A stretch of 14,117 nt of DNA from Bacillota bacterium (GCA_003486705.1 DNGE01000068.1:4325-18441), one strand, 5' to 3'. Positions 1 through 7,632 are shown, counted from the first letter of the stretch. The notes: generated by a model from the sequence alone, not told the origin. Made by a program: numbers and translations.

Positions 1-228
1 TTTGCTAGGCGTCCACAATTACAAGAACGTCTGTCAAAACAAATTGGAGATGCGATTGAAGCATCTGTTGATACATTAGGCGTCATGGTTGTGATTGAAG
101 CAGAGCATATGTGTATGAGTATGCGAGGGATTAAAAAACAAGGATCTACAACAAAGACAATTTATTCAACAGGTGTATTCAAGAAGCAAATAGAACTTCG
201 TCGCGAAGTGTTAGATTTGTTAAAATAG
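1..228 (+). CDS. folE: GTP cyclohydrolase I, C-terminal part (5' truncated by window)
   Basis: GTP cyclohydrolase I converts GTP to 7,8-dihydroneopterin triphosphate, the first step of folate synthesis, in the cytoplasm. Only the last 75 residues are inside the window, read in frame from base 1 to a TAG at 226-228. They contain the family's C-terminal signature: FARRPQLQERL, then EAEHMCMSMRGIKKQGS, whose Cys corresponds to a zinc ligand, then a TGVFKK-type end. The reading frame is clean. The aroC ribosome binding site starts within ten bases of the stop, so the two genes are probably co-transcribed. In Bacillus subtilis folE (mtrA) also lies upstream of aroC, though with other genes between. 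The start and promoter are outside the window. Confidence 0.95.
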   Translation, partial: FARRPQLQERLSKQIGDAIEASVDTLGVMVVIEAEHMCMSMRGIKKQGSTTKTIYSTGVFKKQIELRREVLDLLK

Positions 229-246
229 TTAAAAGAGGTGATGGTA

Positions 247-1401
247 GTGCGTTATTTAACAAGTGGTGAATCTCACGGACCGCAACTAACGGCAATTATT
301 GAAGGGATTCCAGCAGGTCTTTTATTAACAGAAGAGATGATTAATCAAGAACTTGCACAAAGACAAAAAGGATATGGCCGTGGTGGGCGTATGAAAATTG
401 AAACCGATAAGGTTCAAATTTTAGGTGGCGTTCGTCATGGAATAACGCTTGGCTCACCGATTACGTTAGTCATATTAAATAAAGATGCAGCAAACTGGGG
501 GCAAGTCATGTCGCCACAACCCGTTAGTGATTTAGAATATGAAGAAAAAAAAGTCCCACGTCCTGGCCATGCTGATTTAGTTGGAGGCATTAAATACGGT
601 CATCGGGATTTAAGAAATGTATTAGAACGATCATCAGCACGTGAAACGGCGATTCGCGTTGCAGTCGGAGCGGTTGCGAAACAATTATTAAAACAGTTAG
701 ACATTGATATTTTAGCGCATGTGGTACAAATAGGTCGTGTTAAATGTGAACCGTTAAAACCTCAAAAGATAAATGAAATGAGACATCAAATAAAGAATTC
801 ACTTGTATCATGTGCGGATGCAAATGTATCAGAGCAGATGTGTCAGCATATTGACGAAGCCAAAGCACAAAAAGACTCGCTAGGCGGCATCGTTGAAATT
901 ATTGCAGAAAATATGCCGCTTGGACTTGGAAGTTATGTGCATTATGATCATAAATTAGATGCAAAATTAAGTGCGGCCGTTATGAGTGTACAATCGGTTA
1001 AAGGAATTCACTTTGGTGATGCGATGTATGCGAGTGCTCACTTTGGTAGTGAGGTTCATGATCAAATCACATATGATAATGGATTTAGTAGACAAACAAA
1101 CACGTATGGAGGCATTGAAGGCGGGATGACAAATGGGATGCCGATTGTTATGAAAGCTTTTATTAAGCCAATCCCAACGCTATACAAACCACTGAATTCG
1201 GTTCATATTGATACGAAAGCAGTAGAACCAAGCATGATTGAACGTTCAGATACTTGTGTTGTCCCAGCGGCGGGTGTGGTTTTAGAAGCAGTCGTGGCGA
1301 TAGAGCTTGCAAAGGTCATCTTAGAAACCTTCCATAGTGATCAAATGTCAGTGCTAAAACAGCAGGTTGCAACTTATCGCGAAGCGGTGAACACGTATTA
1401 A
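247..1401 (+). CDS. aroC: chorismate synthase
   Basis: Chorismate synthase uses reduced FMN to make chorismate from EPSP, the last step of the shikimate pathway. The 384-residue product has the usual family length and all three signatures: GESHG at 7-11, RSSARET at 128-134 and RSDTCVVPAA from 333. GGIEGGMTNGMP lies near 288-299. I chose the GTG at 247 because it gives MRYLTSGESHG, the normal family N-terminus, and AGAGGTG at 234-240 sits at good spacing. GTG at 238 and ATG at 241 are in frame but lie inside that ribosome binding site. The stop overlaps the ATG of aroB (TAATG), so the pair was built for coupled translation. The gene is intact although its neighbour aroB is broken. Confidence 0.95.
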   Translation: MRYLTSGESHGPQLTAIIEGIPAGLLLTEEMINQELAQRQKGYGRGGRMKIETDKVQILGGVRHGITLGSPITLVILNKDAANWGQVMSPQPVSDLEYEEKKVPRPGHADLVGGIKYGHRDLRNVLERSSARETAIRVAVGAVAKQLLKQLDIDILAHVVQIGRVKCEPLKPQKINEMRHQIKNSLVSCADANVSEQMCQHIDEAKAQKDSLGGIVEIIAENMPLGLGSYVHYDHKLDAKLSAAVMSVQSVKGIHFGDAMYASAHFGSEVHDQITYDNGFSRQTNTYGGIEGGMTNGMPIVMKAFIKPIPTLYKPLNSVHIDTKAVEPSMIERSDTCVVPAAGVVLEAVVAIELAKVILETFHSDQMSVLKQQVATYREAVNTY

Positions 1402-2368
1402 TGGATAAATTAATCGTGATACCGCATCTTATCCTATTTATGTGGTCATGAAATACTTTACCAATTAGCTTCTTATTTAGAACAAGCATCGAAAGTCGTT
1501 GTGATTACAGATGAAACAGTAAAAGAGCTACATTTAAAGACGTTAAAACAAGTCGTGTCAAAAATAGACTGTTTATATCCTATATTGCCTGGGGAATGTT
1601 CTAAATCATTAGCTGTTTATACCGACATTCAAACATTCGGTGGTGGAGTAATCGATGATTAAGCAGAACTTGTTGCGTCAACCTACATGAGACTAGCCCC
1701 CTTTGCTAGCGCATGAGAAAAGGTTGGAATTAATCTTGAACTGGGTAAGAATTTAATAAGCTCATCTTATCATTAAAAACCCGTTATCAGATAAAGAGTG
1801 GCGTAGCAGATTAGCGGAAATGGTGAAGCACGGATTTATAGGCGATAAAAAATTATTGACTGATTTATTGGCAATCCAAAATATTTCTGAAATATTTAAC
1901 CAAGGCATGCATGACTTACTCATTCGAAGTCTTACGGTAAAACAACATTTTGTTGAAGTCGATCCTTATGAAGCAGGCGTCCGTGCGTTTTTAAACTTTG
2001 GCCACACATTGTCACATGCGCTTGAACTCGTTCATCCGATGTTATCTCATGGCGAGGGTGTCACCATTGGGATTGCCTTTGCTCTTTATGTCAGTGAACA
2101 ACGGTTTAATGTACCATTAGATTTAGAGGGGTATTTAGATTACCTGAATGCTTATGAATACCCAATGCCATTAAGGTATGATAAAATGGATGTTTACTTT
2201 ATGTCTATGCGTCATGATAAAAAAAATAAAAACGATCATATTCGATTTGTCTTATTAAAACAAGTTGGAGAGCCGTTAAAGGTGTCGCTAAGTCTTAGCG
2301 AAGTGGCATCGTATTTAACTGAATTTATGCAATTTTTAACAGATTGGAGAGAAAGAAGATGTCTTTAA
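1401..2368 (+). pseudogene. aroB: degraded 3-dehydroquinate synthase
   Basis: An intact AroB would convert DAHP to 3-dehydroquinate. Homology is readable throughout but the frame is not. After MDKLIV (1401-1418) the match moves through two apparent single-base losses, near 1419 and in a G run near 1443, into EILYQLASYLEQASKVVVIT. About 17 residues seem missing before GGGVI. The NAD-binding segment reads GGGVIDD-stop-AELVAS, with TAA near 1663 where GGGVIGDLAGFVAS is expected. A TGA follows near 1714, about 25 residues around the QVD/GGK region are missing, and another shift occurs near 1755. From about 1784 one clean frame runs to 2368, including AEMVKHG, LNFGHTLSHALE and LSHGEG, which carry the metal ligands. 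Total length is about 110 bases below a normal aroB. ATG at 1820 opens a 182-residue remnant that lacks the NAD domain, so it should be inactive. Confidence 0.92.
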
Positions 2369-3630
2369 TCGGAAGTTTAACGGTCGGACGTGATAAATCC
2401 ATCACGCACCGCGCCATTATATTAAGTAGTCTCTCTAAAGGAACAACACGAATCCGTCATCCTTTATTAGGGGCAGATTGTCTGAGCACCTTAACTATTT
2501 TTAAACAACTCGGAGTGAAAGCTAACGTGGGTGCTGATGAGATTGTGATTGAAAGTCCAGGAGTGTCAGGATTTAACGACGGCCCCCAATGCTTTGATGC
2601 CGGAAATTCTGGCACAACCGCTCGTTTGTTAATGGGGGTATTTTCAGCACTTGCTGCAAGTTATGAGGTCATAGGAGACGAGTCGTTATCCAAACGCCCT
2701 ATGAAACGTGTGACGGTGCCTTTATCTTTAATGGGAGCAAACATTACGTTAACTGACGACAAATATTTACCGGCGCGTATTAAAGGTCAACCTTTAATCG
2801 GGATGTCGTATACACTTCCTGTTGCGAGTGCGCAAGTTAAATCAGCTATTTTATTTGCTAGCTTGTTTGCAGAAGGTAAAACAACGGTGCATGAACCGGT
2901 TCAAACACGTGATCATACTGAAAAAATGTTTGAAGCGTTTAAAATTGACTATAATAAAGTGAATGAAACGATTGAAATACAGGGGCCGCAAAGTCCAAAA
3001 ACGCCAGGTGAGGTTTGGGTTCCTTGTGATATTTCATCAGCTGCCTTTTTTATTGTCGCAGCGTTAATTGTAAAGGGAAGCCGCATCCTCATTAAAGAAG
3101 TTGGATTAAATGAAACCCGATGTGGAATCATTGAAGTGGTTCAACGTATGGGTGGGCAGATTACGATTGAAAACGAGCGTTACTTTGGTGGTGAAAAAGT
3201 CGGTGACTTAATCGTGACGTATAGCCAAGATTTAAAAGGAATCACGATTGAAAACGAGTTAATTCCAAGATTAATTGATGAGATTCCGATTATTGCCTTG
3301 CTTGCTGCCTTTGCTAAGGGTCAAACGATTGTTAAGGATGCAGAGGAATTAAAAGTAAAAGAAACAAACCGTATTGATGTGACGGTATCAGAGTTACAAA
3401 AAATAGGGATTCAAATTGAAGCCACAGCCGATGGAATGATTATTCAAGGGAATCAAGAGCAAGAAATAAAGACGGCTCATGTAAGCTCACACGGGGATCA
3501 CCGCATTGCAATGATGTTAAGTATTGCATCTCTTTGTGCAGCACATCCTTTAGCCATTGAAGGATTAGAGGCCATGAATATTTCATATCCACAATTTTTA
3601 AATGATTTAAATAGCTTAAAGCAGAACTAG
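2359..3630 (+). CDS. aroA: 3-phosphoshikimate 1-carboxyvinyltransferase (EPSP synthase)
   Basis: EPSP synthase joins shikimate-3-phosphate and phosphoenolpyruvate in the sixth shikimate step. The 423-residue product is full length, with two inside-out alpha/beta domains. Visible motifs are DKSITHRA at 12-19, DAGNSGTT at 80-87, KRPMKRV at 112-118, SAQVKSA at 157-163, TRDHTEKM near 183, the catalytic Asp region LIDEIP near 305-310, KVKETNRID near 332 and GDHR at 379-382. These are class II type. Three places are odd: the usual PG before DKS is Gly10-Arg11, the usual VPGD is VPCD with Cys223, and Cys255 stands where Thr-Gly is common. ATG 2359 is chosen over TTG 2344 because it follows GGAGAG and gives the normal short N-terminus. 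It overlaps the end of aroB. Whether it is active is open. Confidence 0.92.
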   Translation: MSLIGSLTVGRDKSITHRAIILSSLSKGTTRIRHPLLGADCLSTLTIFKQLGVKANVGADEIVIESPGVSGFNDGPQCFDAGNSGTTARLLMGVFSALAASYEVIGDESLSKRPMKRVTVPLSLMGANITLTDDKYLPARIKGQPLIGMSYTLPVASAQVKSAILFASLFAEGKTTVHEPVQTRDHTEKMFEAFKIDYNKVNETIEIQGPQSPKTPGEVWVPCDISSAAFFIVAALIVKGSRILIKEVGLNETRCGIIEVVQRMGGQITIENERYFGGEKVGDLIVTYSQDLKGITIENELIPRLIDEIPIIALLAAFAKGQTIVKDAEELKVKETNRIDVTVSELQKIGIQIEATADGMIIQGNQEQEIKTAHVSSHGDHRIAMMLSIASLCAAHPLAIEGLEAMNISYPQFLNDLNSLKQN

Positions 3631-3639
3631 AGGTGTCTT

Positions 3640-4890
3640 ATGTCGATTCAATACTTTATAGATTTATATGAAAAAAACGCGATGACGGAAGCAACGCTTG
3701 AGGAAATGGAGCATTTTGCATTTTCAGCAAATGATGATGAATTATTTATTTTAGCGCAACTTTATGCGGCACTTGGTCTGGCGTCAAAAGCGGTAGACGT
3801 TGTGGAACCGTTACTTGAAAAATATCCAAATGAAACAAATCTTAAAACATTTTTAGCGGATCTTTACTTAGATTTAGCCGAAGATGAAAAAGTGCTAGAT
3901 TTATTAAGTAGCAATGAAGAACAAACTGATGTGAACTTATTAATGCTTGAAGCAGATATGTATATTACACAAGGTTTATTTGAAGTCGCGGAAGAAAAAA
4001 TTAAAAAAGCATTAGCACTAGAACCACAAAATAATTTAATTAAATTAGCGTACGCTGAGTTTTATCATCACATTGGTGAGTTTGAAGCTGCCTTAAATTT
4101 ATATTTAGATTTAGTTGATTTTGGACTGAGTAACGAAATTAATGTGTATGAACGTTTAGCCACATGCTACTCACACATTGGTGAGTTTGAAAAAGCGGTG
4201 GAGCAATTTGACTTATCAGAAAAGTTCTTTGGTGATTTAACCACAGACCAACTTTTCAATAAAGGATTCCTTGCTTTTACATTAAAACAATACGAAACCG
4301 CAAGAAAAGTATTTGAAAAGTTAAAAGAGGTTGACCCAACATACGATTCAATTTATCCATTACTTTCAAAAATGGCATTCAATGAGAAAGATTATGAAAA
4401 AACATTGGAGTGGGTCAAAGAAGGAATTTCATACAATGAGTACAATCCAGAACTATTCTTCTTAAAAGCATCAGCGCTTGAAGGATTACAACTTATTGAA
4501 GAAGCACGCGATGCGTATTATGAAGCCTTAAACTTAGACCCAGACGATATTACATCAGCATTACGAAGTAATGCAATCTGCTTCCAATTAGAAGATTATG
4601 AAGAAGTCATTGCAAACATTAATCATTATGAGGAATCAGGCTTAACAGATGAGCGCTTCACATGGGATTTAGCATTAGCAAACTTAAAATTAGAAGAATA
4701 CGATGAAGCGGCACAATATTTTGAACAAGCTTATCCATTATTTAAAAAAGATGTTGATTTCTTATATGATTACAGTCAATTTTTAGTTGAAGAAGGACTG
4801 CGTGAAAAAGCGGCTTCGACGTTAAATCAATTATTAAGCATTGAACCAACACATGCTGAAGCACGAGAGTTGTTAGACAATTTAATGTAA
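3640..4890 (+). CDS. ypiA: tetratricopeptide repeat protein, YpiA-like
   Basis: A soluble 416-residue protein made almost wholly of tetratricopeptide repeats, with no signal peptide or membrane segment. Repeats show as recurring pairs of helices with Ala/Gly/Tyr positions, such as AEFYHHIGEFEAALNLYLD and ATCYSHIGEFEKAVEQFD, NKGFLAFTLKQYETARKVFE, LKASALEGLQLIEEARDAY and ALANLKLEEYDEAAQYFEQ. Two repeats share an identical 18-base stretch at 4069-4086 and 4174-4191. The composition is acidic. The gene follows aroA after nine bases, with AGAGGTG overlapping the aroA stop. This is the order aroE(EPSP synthase)-ypiA of Bacillus subtilis, which supports the name. TPR proteins act as protein-binding scaffolds. 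The partner is unknown, and nothing ties it to aromatic synthesis beyond position. Confidence 0.85.
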   Translation: MSIQYFIDLYEKNAMTEATLEEMEHFAFSANDDELFILAQLYAALGLASKAVDVVEPLLEKYPNETNLKTFLADLYLDLAEDEKVLDLLSSNEEQTDVNLLMLEADMYITQGLFEVAEEKIKKALALEPQNNLIKLAYAEFYHHIGEFEAALNLYLDLVDFGLSNEINVYERLATCYSHIGEFEKAVEQFDLSEKFFGDLTTDQLFNKGFLAFTLKQYETARKVFEKLKEVDPTYDSIYPLLSKMAFNEKDYEKTLEWVKEGISYNEYNPELFFLKASALEGLQLIEEARDAYYEALNLDPDDITSALRSNAICFQLEDYEEVIANINHYEESGLTDERFTWDLALANLKLEEYDEAAQYFEQAYPLFKKDVDFLYDYSQFLVEEGLREKAASTLNQLLSIEPTHAEARELLDNLM

Positions 4891-4925
4891 AAAATGTATA
4901 AAAAAATGAAAATTATCAGAAGTTT

Positions 4926-4954
4926 ATGACACATGATTTAAGACGTTGTATAAT
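4926..4954 (+). promoter_or_regulatory. sigma-A promoter of yugP
   Basis: ATGACA at 4926-4931 and a perfect TATAAT at 4949-4954 are separated by 17 bases, an almost consensus sigma-A promoter. Transcription should start near 4961. A small inverted repeat, ATTAG at 4962-4966 and CTAAT at 4976-4980, lies at the start of the leader and could be a weak operator. The gene therefore does not depend on read-through from the aro operon. Confidence 0.7.
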
Positions 4955-4994
4955 AAGATTAATTAGTCACATTTTCTAATGAGAGGTGGATCTT

Positions 4995-5726
4995 ATGTTT
5001 CTTTTTGGTTATTATTCGCCATATGGTATGTATGGATATAGTTCGAATTATTTCATTTATTTATTGCTAGTCATGTTAATTCCATTAATCGTTCAAGGAA
5101 AATTAACATCAACAATGAACAAGTATTTACGCGTTCGTTCGTCATCAGGATTAACAGGGAGCGAAGTGGCACGTAAAATATTAGATATGAATGGCTTACG
5201 TGATGTTCATGTGACACAAGTTTCAGGACGCTTAAGCGATCATTATGACCCGACACGTCGTGTCGTTCGTTTATCAGACGATATTTATCGTGGAACGTCA
5301 ATTGCTTCTGTTGCCGTAGCGGCCCATGAGTGTGGTCATGCTTTACAACATGCACAAGGCTATGCTGCCTTAAAATTTAGAAGTGCAATGTTCCCTGTTG
5401 TGAACATTGCGAATAAATTTGGATATGTTGCCATCATTTTAGGATTTATTTTCTCGAGTACATTAGGTAATAACTTCTTATTACTCGGGATTGGATTAGT
5501 CGCAGTAACTGTTTTATTCCAAGTGGTCACTTTACCAGTTGAGTACAACGCCTCATCACGTGCGATTAAGCAGTTAGAATCGATTCATGTGTTACATGGA
5601 AATGAAGAAGTCGCAGGTGCAAAAAAAGTATTATCAGCAGCTGCTTTAACATATGTCGCAGGTGCAGTTGTTGCTATTCTTGAATTATTACGTTTAGTTG
5701 CGATTTTTAACTCTCGCAACGATTAA
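4995..5726 (+). CDS. yugP: membrane neutral zinc metallopeptidase, YugP family
   Basis: A 243-residue integral membrane zinc peptidase of the YugP family (Zn_peptidase_2). A Tyr/Gly-rich N-terminus precedes a first membrane helix at about 19-34. A soluble domain follows, with the HExxH zinc motif AHECGHALQH (His111, Glu112, His115). Two hydrophobic segments lie at about 143-157 and 160-180. PVEYNASSRA follows, whose Glu183 may be a further zinc ligand, and a last helix spans about 215-237. The ATG at 4995 is chosen over GTG 4986 because AGAGGTGG at 4982-4989 serves it and covers the GTG. The gene has its own promoter and ends at a terminator shared with the convergent yitT. Substrate and role are not known from the sequence. 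Such proteins are common in Bacillota and usually stand alone. Confidence 0.88.
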   Translation: MFLFGYYSPYGMYGYSSNYFIYLLLVMLIPLIVQGKLTSTMNKYLRVRSSSGLTGSEVARKILDMNGLRDVHVTQVSGRLSDHYDPTRRVVRLSDDIYRGTSIASVAVAAHECGHALQHAQGYAALKFRSAMFPVVNIANKFGYVAIILGFIFSSTLGNNFLLLGIGLVAVTVLFQVVTLPVEYNASSRAIKQLESIHVLHGNEEVAGAKKVLSAAALTYVAGAVVAILELLRLVAIFNSRND

Positions 5727-5727
5727 T

Positions 5728-5763
5728 AAAAAAAATCATAAGCGCAAGCTTATGATTTTTTTT
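5728..5763. terminator. bidirectional intrinsic terminator between yugP and yitT
   Basis: ATCATAAGC at 5735-5743 pairs with GCTTATGAT at 5748-5756 around a GCAA loop, a stable GNRA-type tetraloop. The stem is preceded by a run of eight A and followed by nine T, so it presents a stem plus U tract on either strand. It starts just past the yugP stop and ends just before the yitT stop, serving both convergent genes. Confidence 0.93.
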
Positions 5764-5765
5764 TA

Positions 5766-6638
5766 TTAATCAAAGTATGGAATACCGTTTTGGTCAAAGG
5801 TAAATCCTTCACCAAGTGTTTCATAGACGTGGCTCACGCTAACAAAAGCTTGAGGGTCAATTTTATAAATAATATCTTTTAACGGCCCTAATTCACGTTT
5901 ATTAATAATAGTCATGACGACCATTTTTTGTTTTTTATTATAACTTCCGGTTGCATGTAATAAGGTTGCACCTCGGTTCATCTTACGATGGATTTGATCG
6001 GCTATCTCTTGATGCTTTTCAGAAATAATGAGGACTTTATGACCGGCTTGGAATCCTTCTTGGAATCGCTCAATTATTTTTGAGGCGATGTAAAGACCGA
6101 TGATAGTATAGATAGCTTCTTTAATCGTTAAAAAGACAATAAATGAAATCGTAATAACAGCGGCATCAAATAAGAACATGGTTTGTGACATGGGAACACC
6201 AAGTTTTTGTTTGACCAGTTTGGCAATGATATCAACCCCGCCGGTTGTCCCCCCAGCATTAAAAATAATACCAAGACCTGATCCGATAAAGACACCCATT
6301 CCAATTGAGGCGATAATCATATCATCTGGAAATGTTGGAATTAAAAAACCGACGGTTTCAAAAATTCTTAAAAACACAGATAGCATGACTGTGCCATAAA
6401 CTGTTAACCAAAAGCCGCGCTTACTAAAGAGTTTATATCCAATAATAAACATCGGGATGTTTAAGGCGAGGTTTGTAAACGAAGGACTAATTCCAAACAG
6501 TTGATAAAACAAAATTGTAATACCAGTAAAGCCACCTTCGGCCATATTGTTATGAATGGCGAAGTTAAAAACACCAAAGGCCATTAAGGCTGTACCGATT
6601 GTAATACGGAACAATTGATTAACTAATTTTTTTGACAC
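5766..6638 (-). CDS. yitT: YitT family membrane protein (DUF161 + DUF2179)
   Basis: A 290-residue membrane protein. The N-terminal two thirds hold about five to six hydrophobic helices, including the segment FNAGGTTGGVDIIAKLV that is typical of the YitT/DUF161 family. From about residue 200 a soluble DUF2179 domain follows (VLIISEKHQEIADQI, RGATLLHATGSY, VVMTIINKRELGPLKDII) and runs to the end. It starts with GTG at 6638. AGGAGG, read on the minus strand at 6651-6646, is seven bases upstream, and no ATG is better placed. Family function is poorly defined; a transport or sensing role is often supposed, and DUF2179 resembles small ligand-binding folds. It is transcribed alone, divergent from dapB and convergent with yugP. 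Several YitT paralogues per genome are usual, so the exact subfamily name is uncertain. Confidence 0.88.
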   Translation of the reverse strand: MSKKLVNQLFRITIGTALMAFGVFNFAIHNNMAEGGFTGITILFYQLFGISPSFTNLALNIPMFIIGYKLFSKRGFWLTVYGTVMLSVFLRIFETVGFLIPTFPDDMIIASIGMGVFIGSGLGIIFNAGGTTGGVDIIAKLVKQKLGVPMSQTMFLFDAAVITISFIVFLTIKEAIYTIIGLYIASKIIERFQEGFQAGHKVLIISEKHQEIADQIHRKMNRGATLLHATGSYNKKQKMVVMTIINKRELGPLKDIIYKIDPQAFVSVSHVYETLGEGFTFDQNGIPYFD

Positions 6639-6673
6639 AGAAAAACCTCCTAAAAAATGTTATTTTTTATTCA

Positions 6674-6702
6674 ATTATATCATTTTTTGTGAATATGATA
6701 TA
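6674..6702. promoter_or_regulatory. yitT -10 element and inverted repeat in the yitT/dapB divergent spacer
   Basis: On the minus strand a perfect TATAAT lies at 6679-6674, well placed as the -10 of yitT, though no good -35 is seen. Overlapping it is a perfect 8-bp inverted repeat, TATATCAT at 6676-6683 and ATGATATA at 6695-6702, with 11 bases between. On the plus strand TATGAT at 6694-6699 could be a weak dapB -10. A protein bound to the repeat could affect both genes. AT-rich repeats arise easily by chance, so the operator reading is tentative. Confidence 0.45.
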
Positions 6703-6731
6703 GGGTAGTAGACAAAATTAGAGGTGATGAG

Positions 6732-7442
6732 ATGAAAAGAATAGTACTTGGTGGGTTAAAGGGCCGGATGGGGAGTTTTCTTGTCGAAGCACTTAAAGCA
6801 GAGCCAGATCTTCTCTTAGTCGCTGGATTGAGTAAAGAAGCGGACTTTGATGGAGAAGTGCCGATATATAATAATGTGGATGAACTCTTAAAAGAAGTAG
6901 ATTTTGATGTGTATGTCGATTTTACCGTTTATGATTTTGCAAAAACAACATCAGAAACGATGTTGCGAGCAGGGAAAAATATTGTGATTGGAACGACCGG
7001 ATTTAAAAAACCGGATATTGATTATTTGAAAGTGGTTGCAAATCAATGTAATGTGAATGGCATTATCGCGCCTAATTTTTCAATGGGTGCTATACTCATC
7101 AATAAGTTTACGGAAATGTGCTCACGCTACTTTGAGAATTTTGAAGTGATTGAGTATCATCATGTGAACAAAATTGATAAACCGTCAGGCACTGCAACCT
7201 ATATTGCAAATACGTTAGATTGTTCGTTAAAACGCAAATTGACCTCGACACATGTACACAGTGTCAGAATGCCAGGTATTTTAGCAAAACACCATGTCAT
7301 TGTCAGCGATGAACATCAAATTATTGAATTAATTCATCAATCGAATAGCCGACATTCATTTGAGAAAGGCATTATTTTTGCAATCCGTAAAGTCGATGAA
7401 ATCGATGGATTAATTTACGGTCTAAATTCATTATTAACATAA
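6732..7442 (+). CDS. dapB: 4-hydroxy-tetrahydrodipicolinate reductase
   Basis: DapB reduces 4-hydroxy-tetrahydrodipicolinate with NAD(P)H on the way to diaminopimelate and lysine, needed for peptidoglycan. The nucleotide-binding loop GGLKGRMG is at 7-14, GTTGF at 87-91 and APNFSMGAIL at 113-122. The substrate and catalytic segment EYHHVNKIDKPSGTA is at 141-155, with His143-His144, Lys147 and PSGT. HSVRMPG follows at 176-182, and the C-terminus IDGLIYGLNSLL is typical. At 236 residues it is about 30 shorter than Bacillus DapB. The loss falls between PSGTA and HSVRMPG, a variable loop region, so activity is not excluded. The ATG follows AGAGGTGATG. It is transcribed alone, with a terminator right after the stop. 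No other lysine gene lies in the window. Confidence 0.92.
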   Translation: MKRIVLGGLKGRMGSFLVEALKAEPDLLLVAGLSKEADFDGEVPIYNNVDELLKEVDFDVYVDFTVYDFAKTTSETMLRAGKNIVIGTTGFKKPDIDYLKVVANQCNVNGIIAPNFSMGAILINKFTEMCSRYFENFEVIEYHHVNKIDKPSGTATYIANTLDCSLKRKLTSTHVHSVRMPGILAKHHVIVSDEHQIIELIHQSNSRHSFEKGIIFAIRKVDEIDGLIYGLNSLLT

Positions 7443-7449
7443 CCGTTTG

Positions 7450-7476
7450 AGTGAGGATTTATCCTCACTTTTTTTA
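7450..7476 (+). terminator. intrinsic terminator of dapB
   Basis: AGTGAGGA at 7450-7457 pairs with TCCTCACT at 7462-7469 around a TTTA loop and runs into an uninterrupted T tract ending at 7475. It begins seven bases past the dapB stop and isolates dapB from the cca operon. Confidence 0.9.
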
Positions 7477-7485
7477 TTCTTTTTA

Positions 7486-7615
7486 TGATAAACAGGCGGT
7501 GAGTGGATATCAAAAAGTTATTGTGATAAAGCAATTTTTCAACACAAGTTGGCTGAATTTGTAGGCTGTTTAAAAGTCGTAAAAATTAAAACCCTCCAAA
7601 AGTTGATAAACAGGC
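7486..7615 (+). repeat. 12-bp direct repeat pair flanking a partly complementary core, upstream of cca
   Basis: TGATAAACAGGC occurs at 7486-7497 and again at 7604-7615. Between them GGCTGTTTA at 7564-7572 can pair with TAAACAG of either copy; with the second copy the helix extends to GG/CC with one bulged G. The second copy overlaps the -35 region of the cca promoter. No open reading frame with a ribosome binding site lies in this interval. The role is unknown; a paired protein site or remains of a small duplication are both possible. Confidence 0.6.
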
Positions 7616-7632
7616 CTGATGTTAAGTATAAT
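7603..7632 (+). promoter_or_regulatory. sigma-A promoter of the cca-tseB-dnaD-nth operon
   Basis: TTGATA at 7603-7608 and a perfect TATAAT at 7627-7632 are 18 bases apart. Transcription would start near 7639, immediately around the AAAGGAGGT sequence at 7634-7642, so the leader before cca is very short. This is the only strong promoter seen upstream of the four-gene run ending at 10634. Confidence 0.7.

Noticed and set aside
1401..1820. Sequencing or assembly error as the cause of the aroB lesions
   Set aside because: Not excluded for the single-base shifts, but missing blocks, substitutions of conserved glycines and separate stops together point to real decay.
2949..3131. Minus-strand open frame of 60 codons inside aroA
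   Set aside because: Antisense to a strongly conserved gene, no ribosome binding site, no family resemblance.
5071..5548. Two minus-strand open frames inside yugP
   Set aside because: Mirror frames of a real gene with clear HExxH and membrane helices; no start signals of their own.
6178..6399. Plus-strand open frame inside yitT
   Set aside because: Antisense shadow of membrane helices; Pro/Ile/Thr-rich composition is an artefact of complementing hydrophobic codons.
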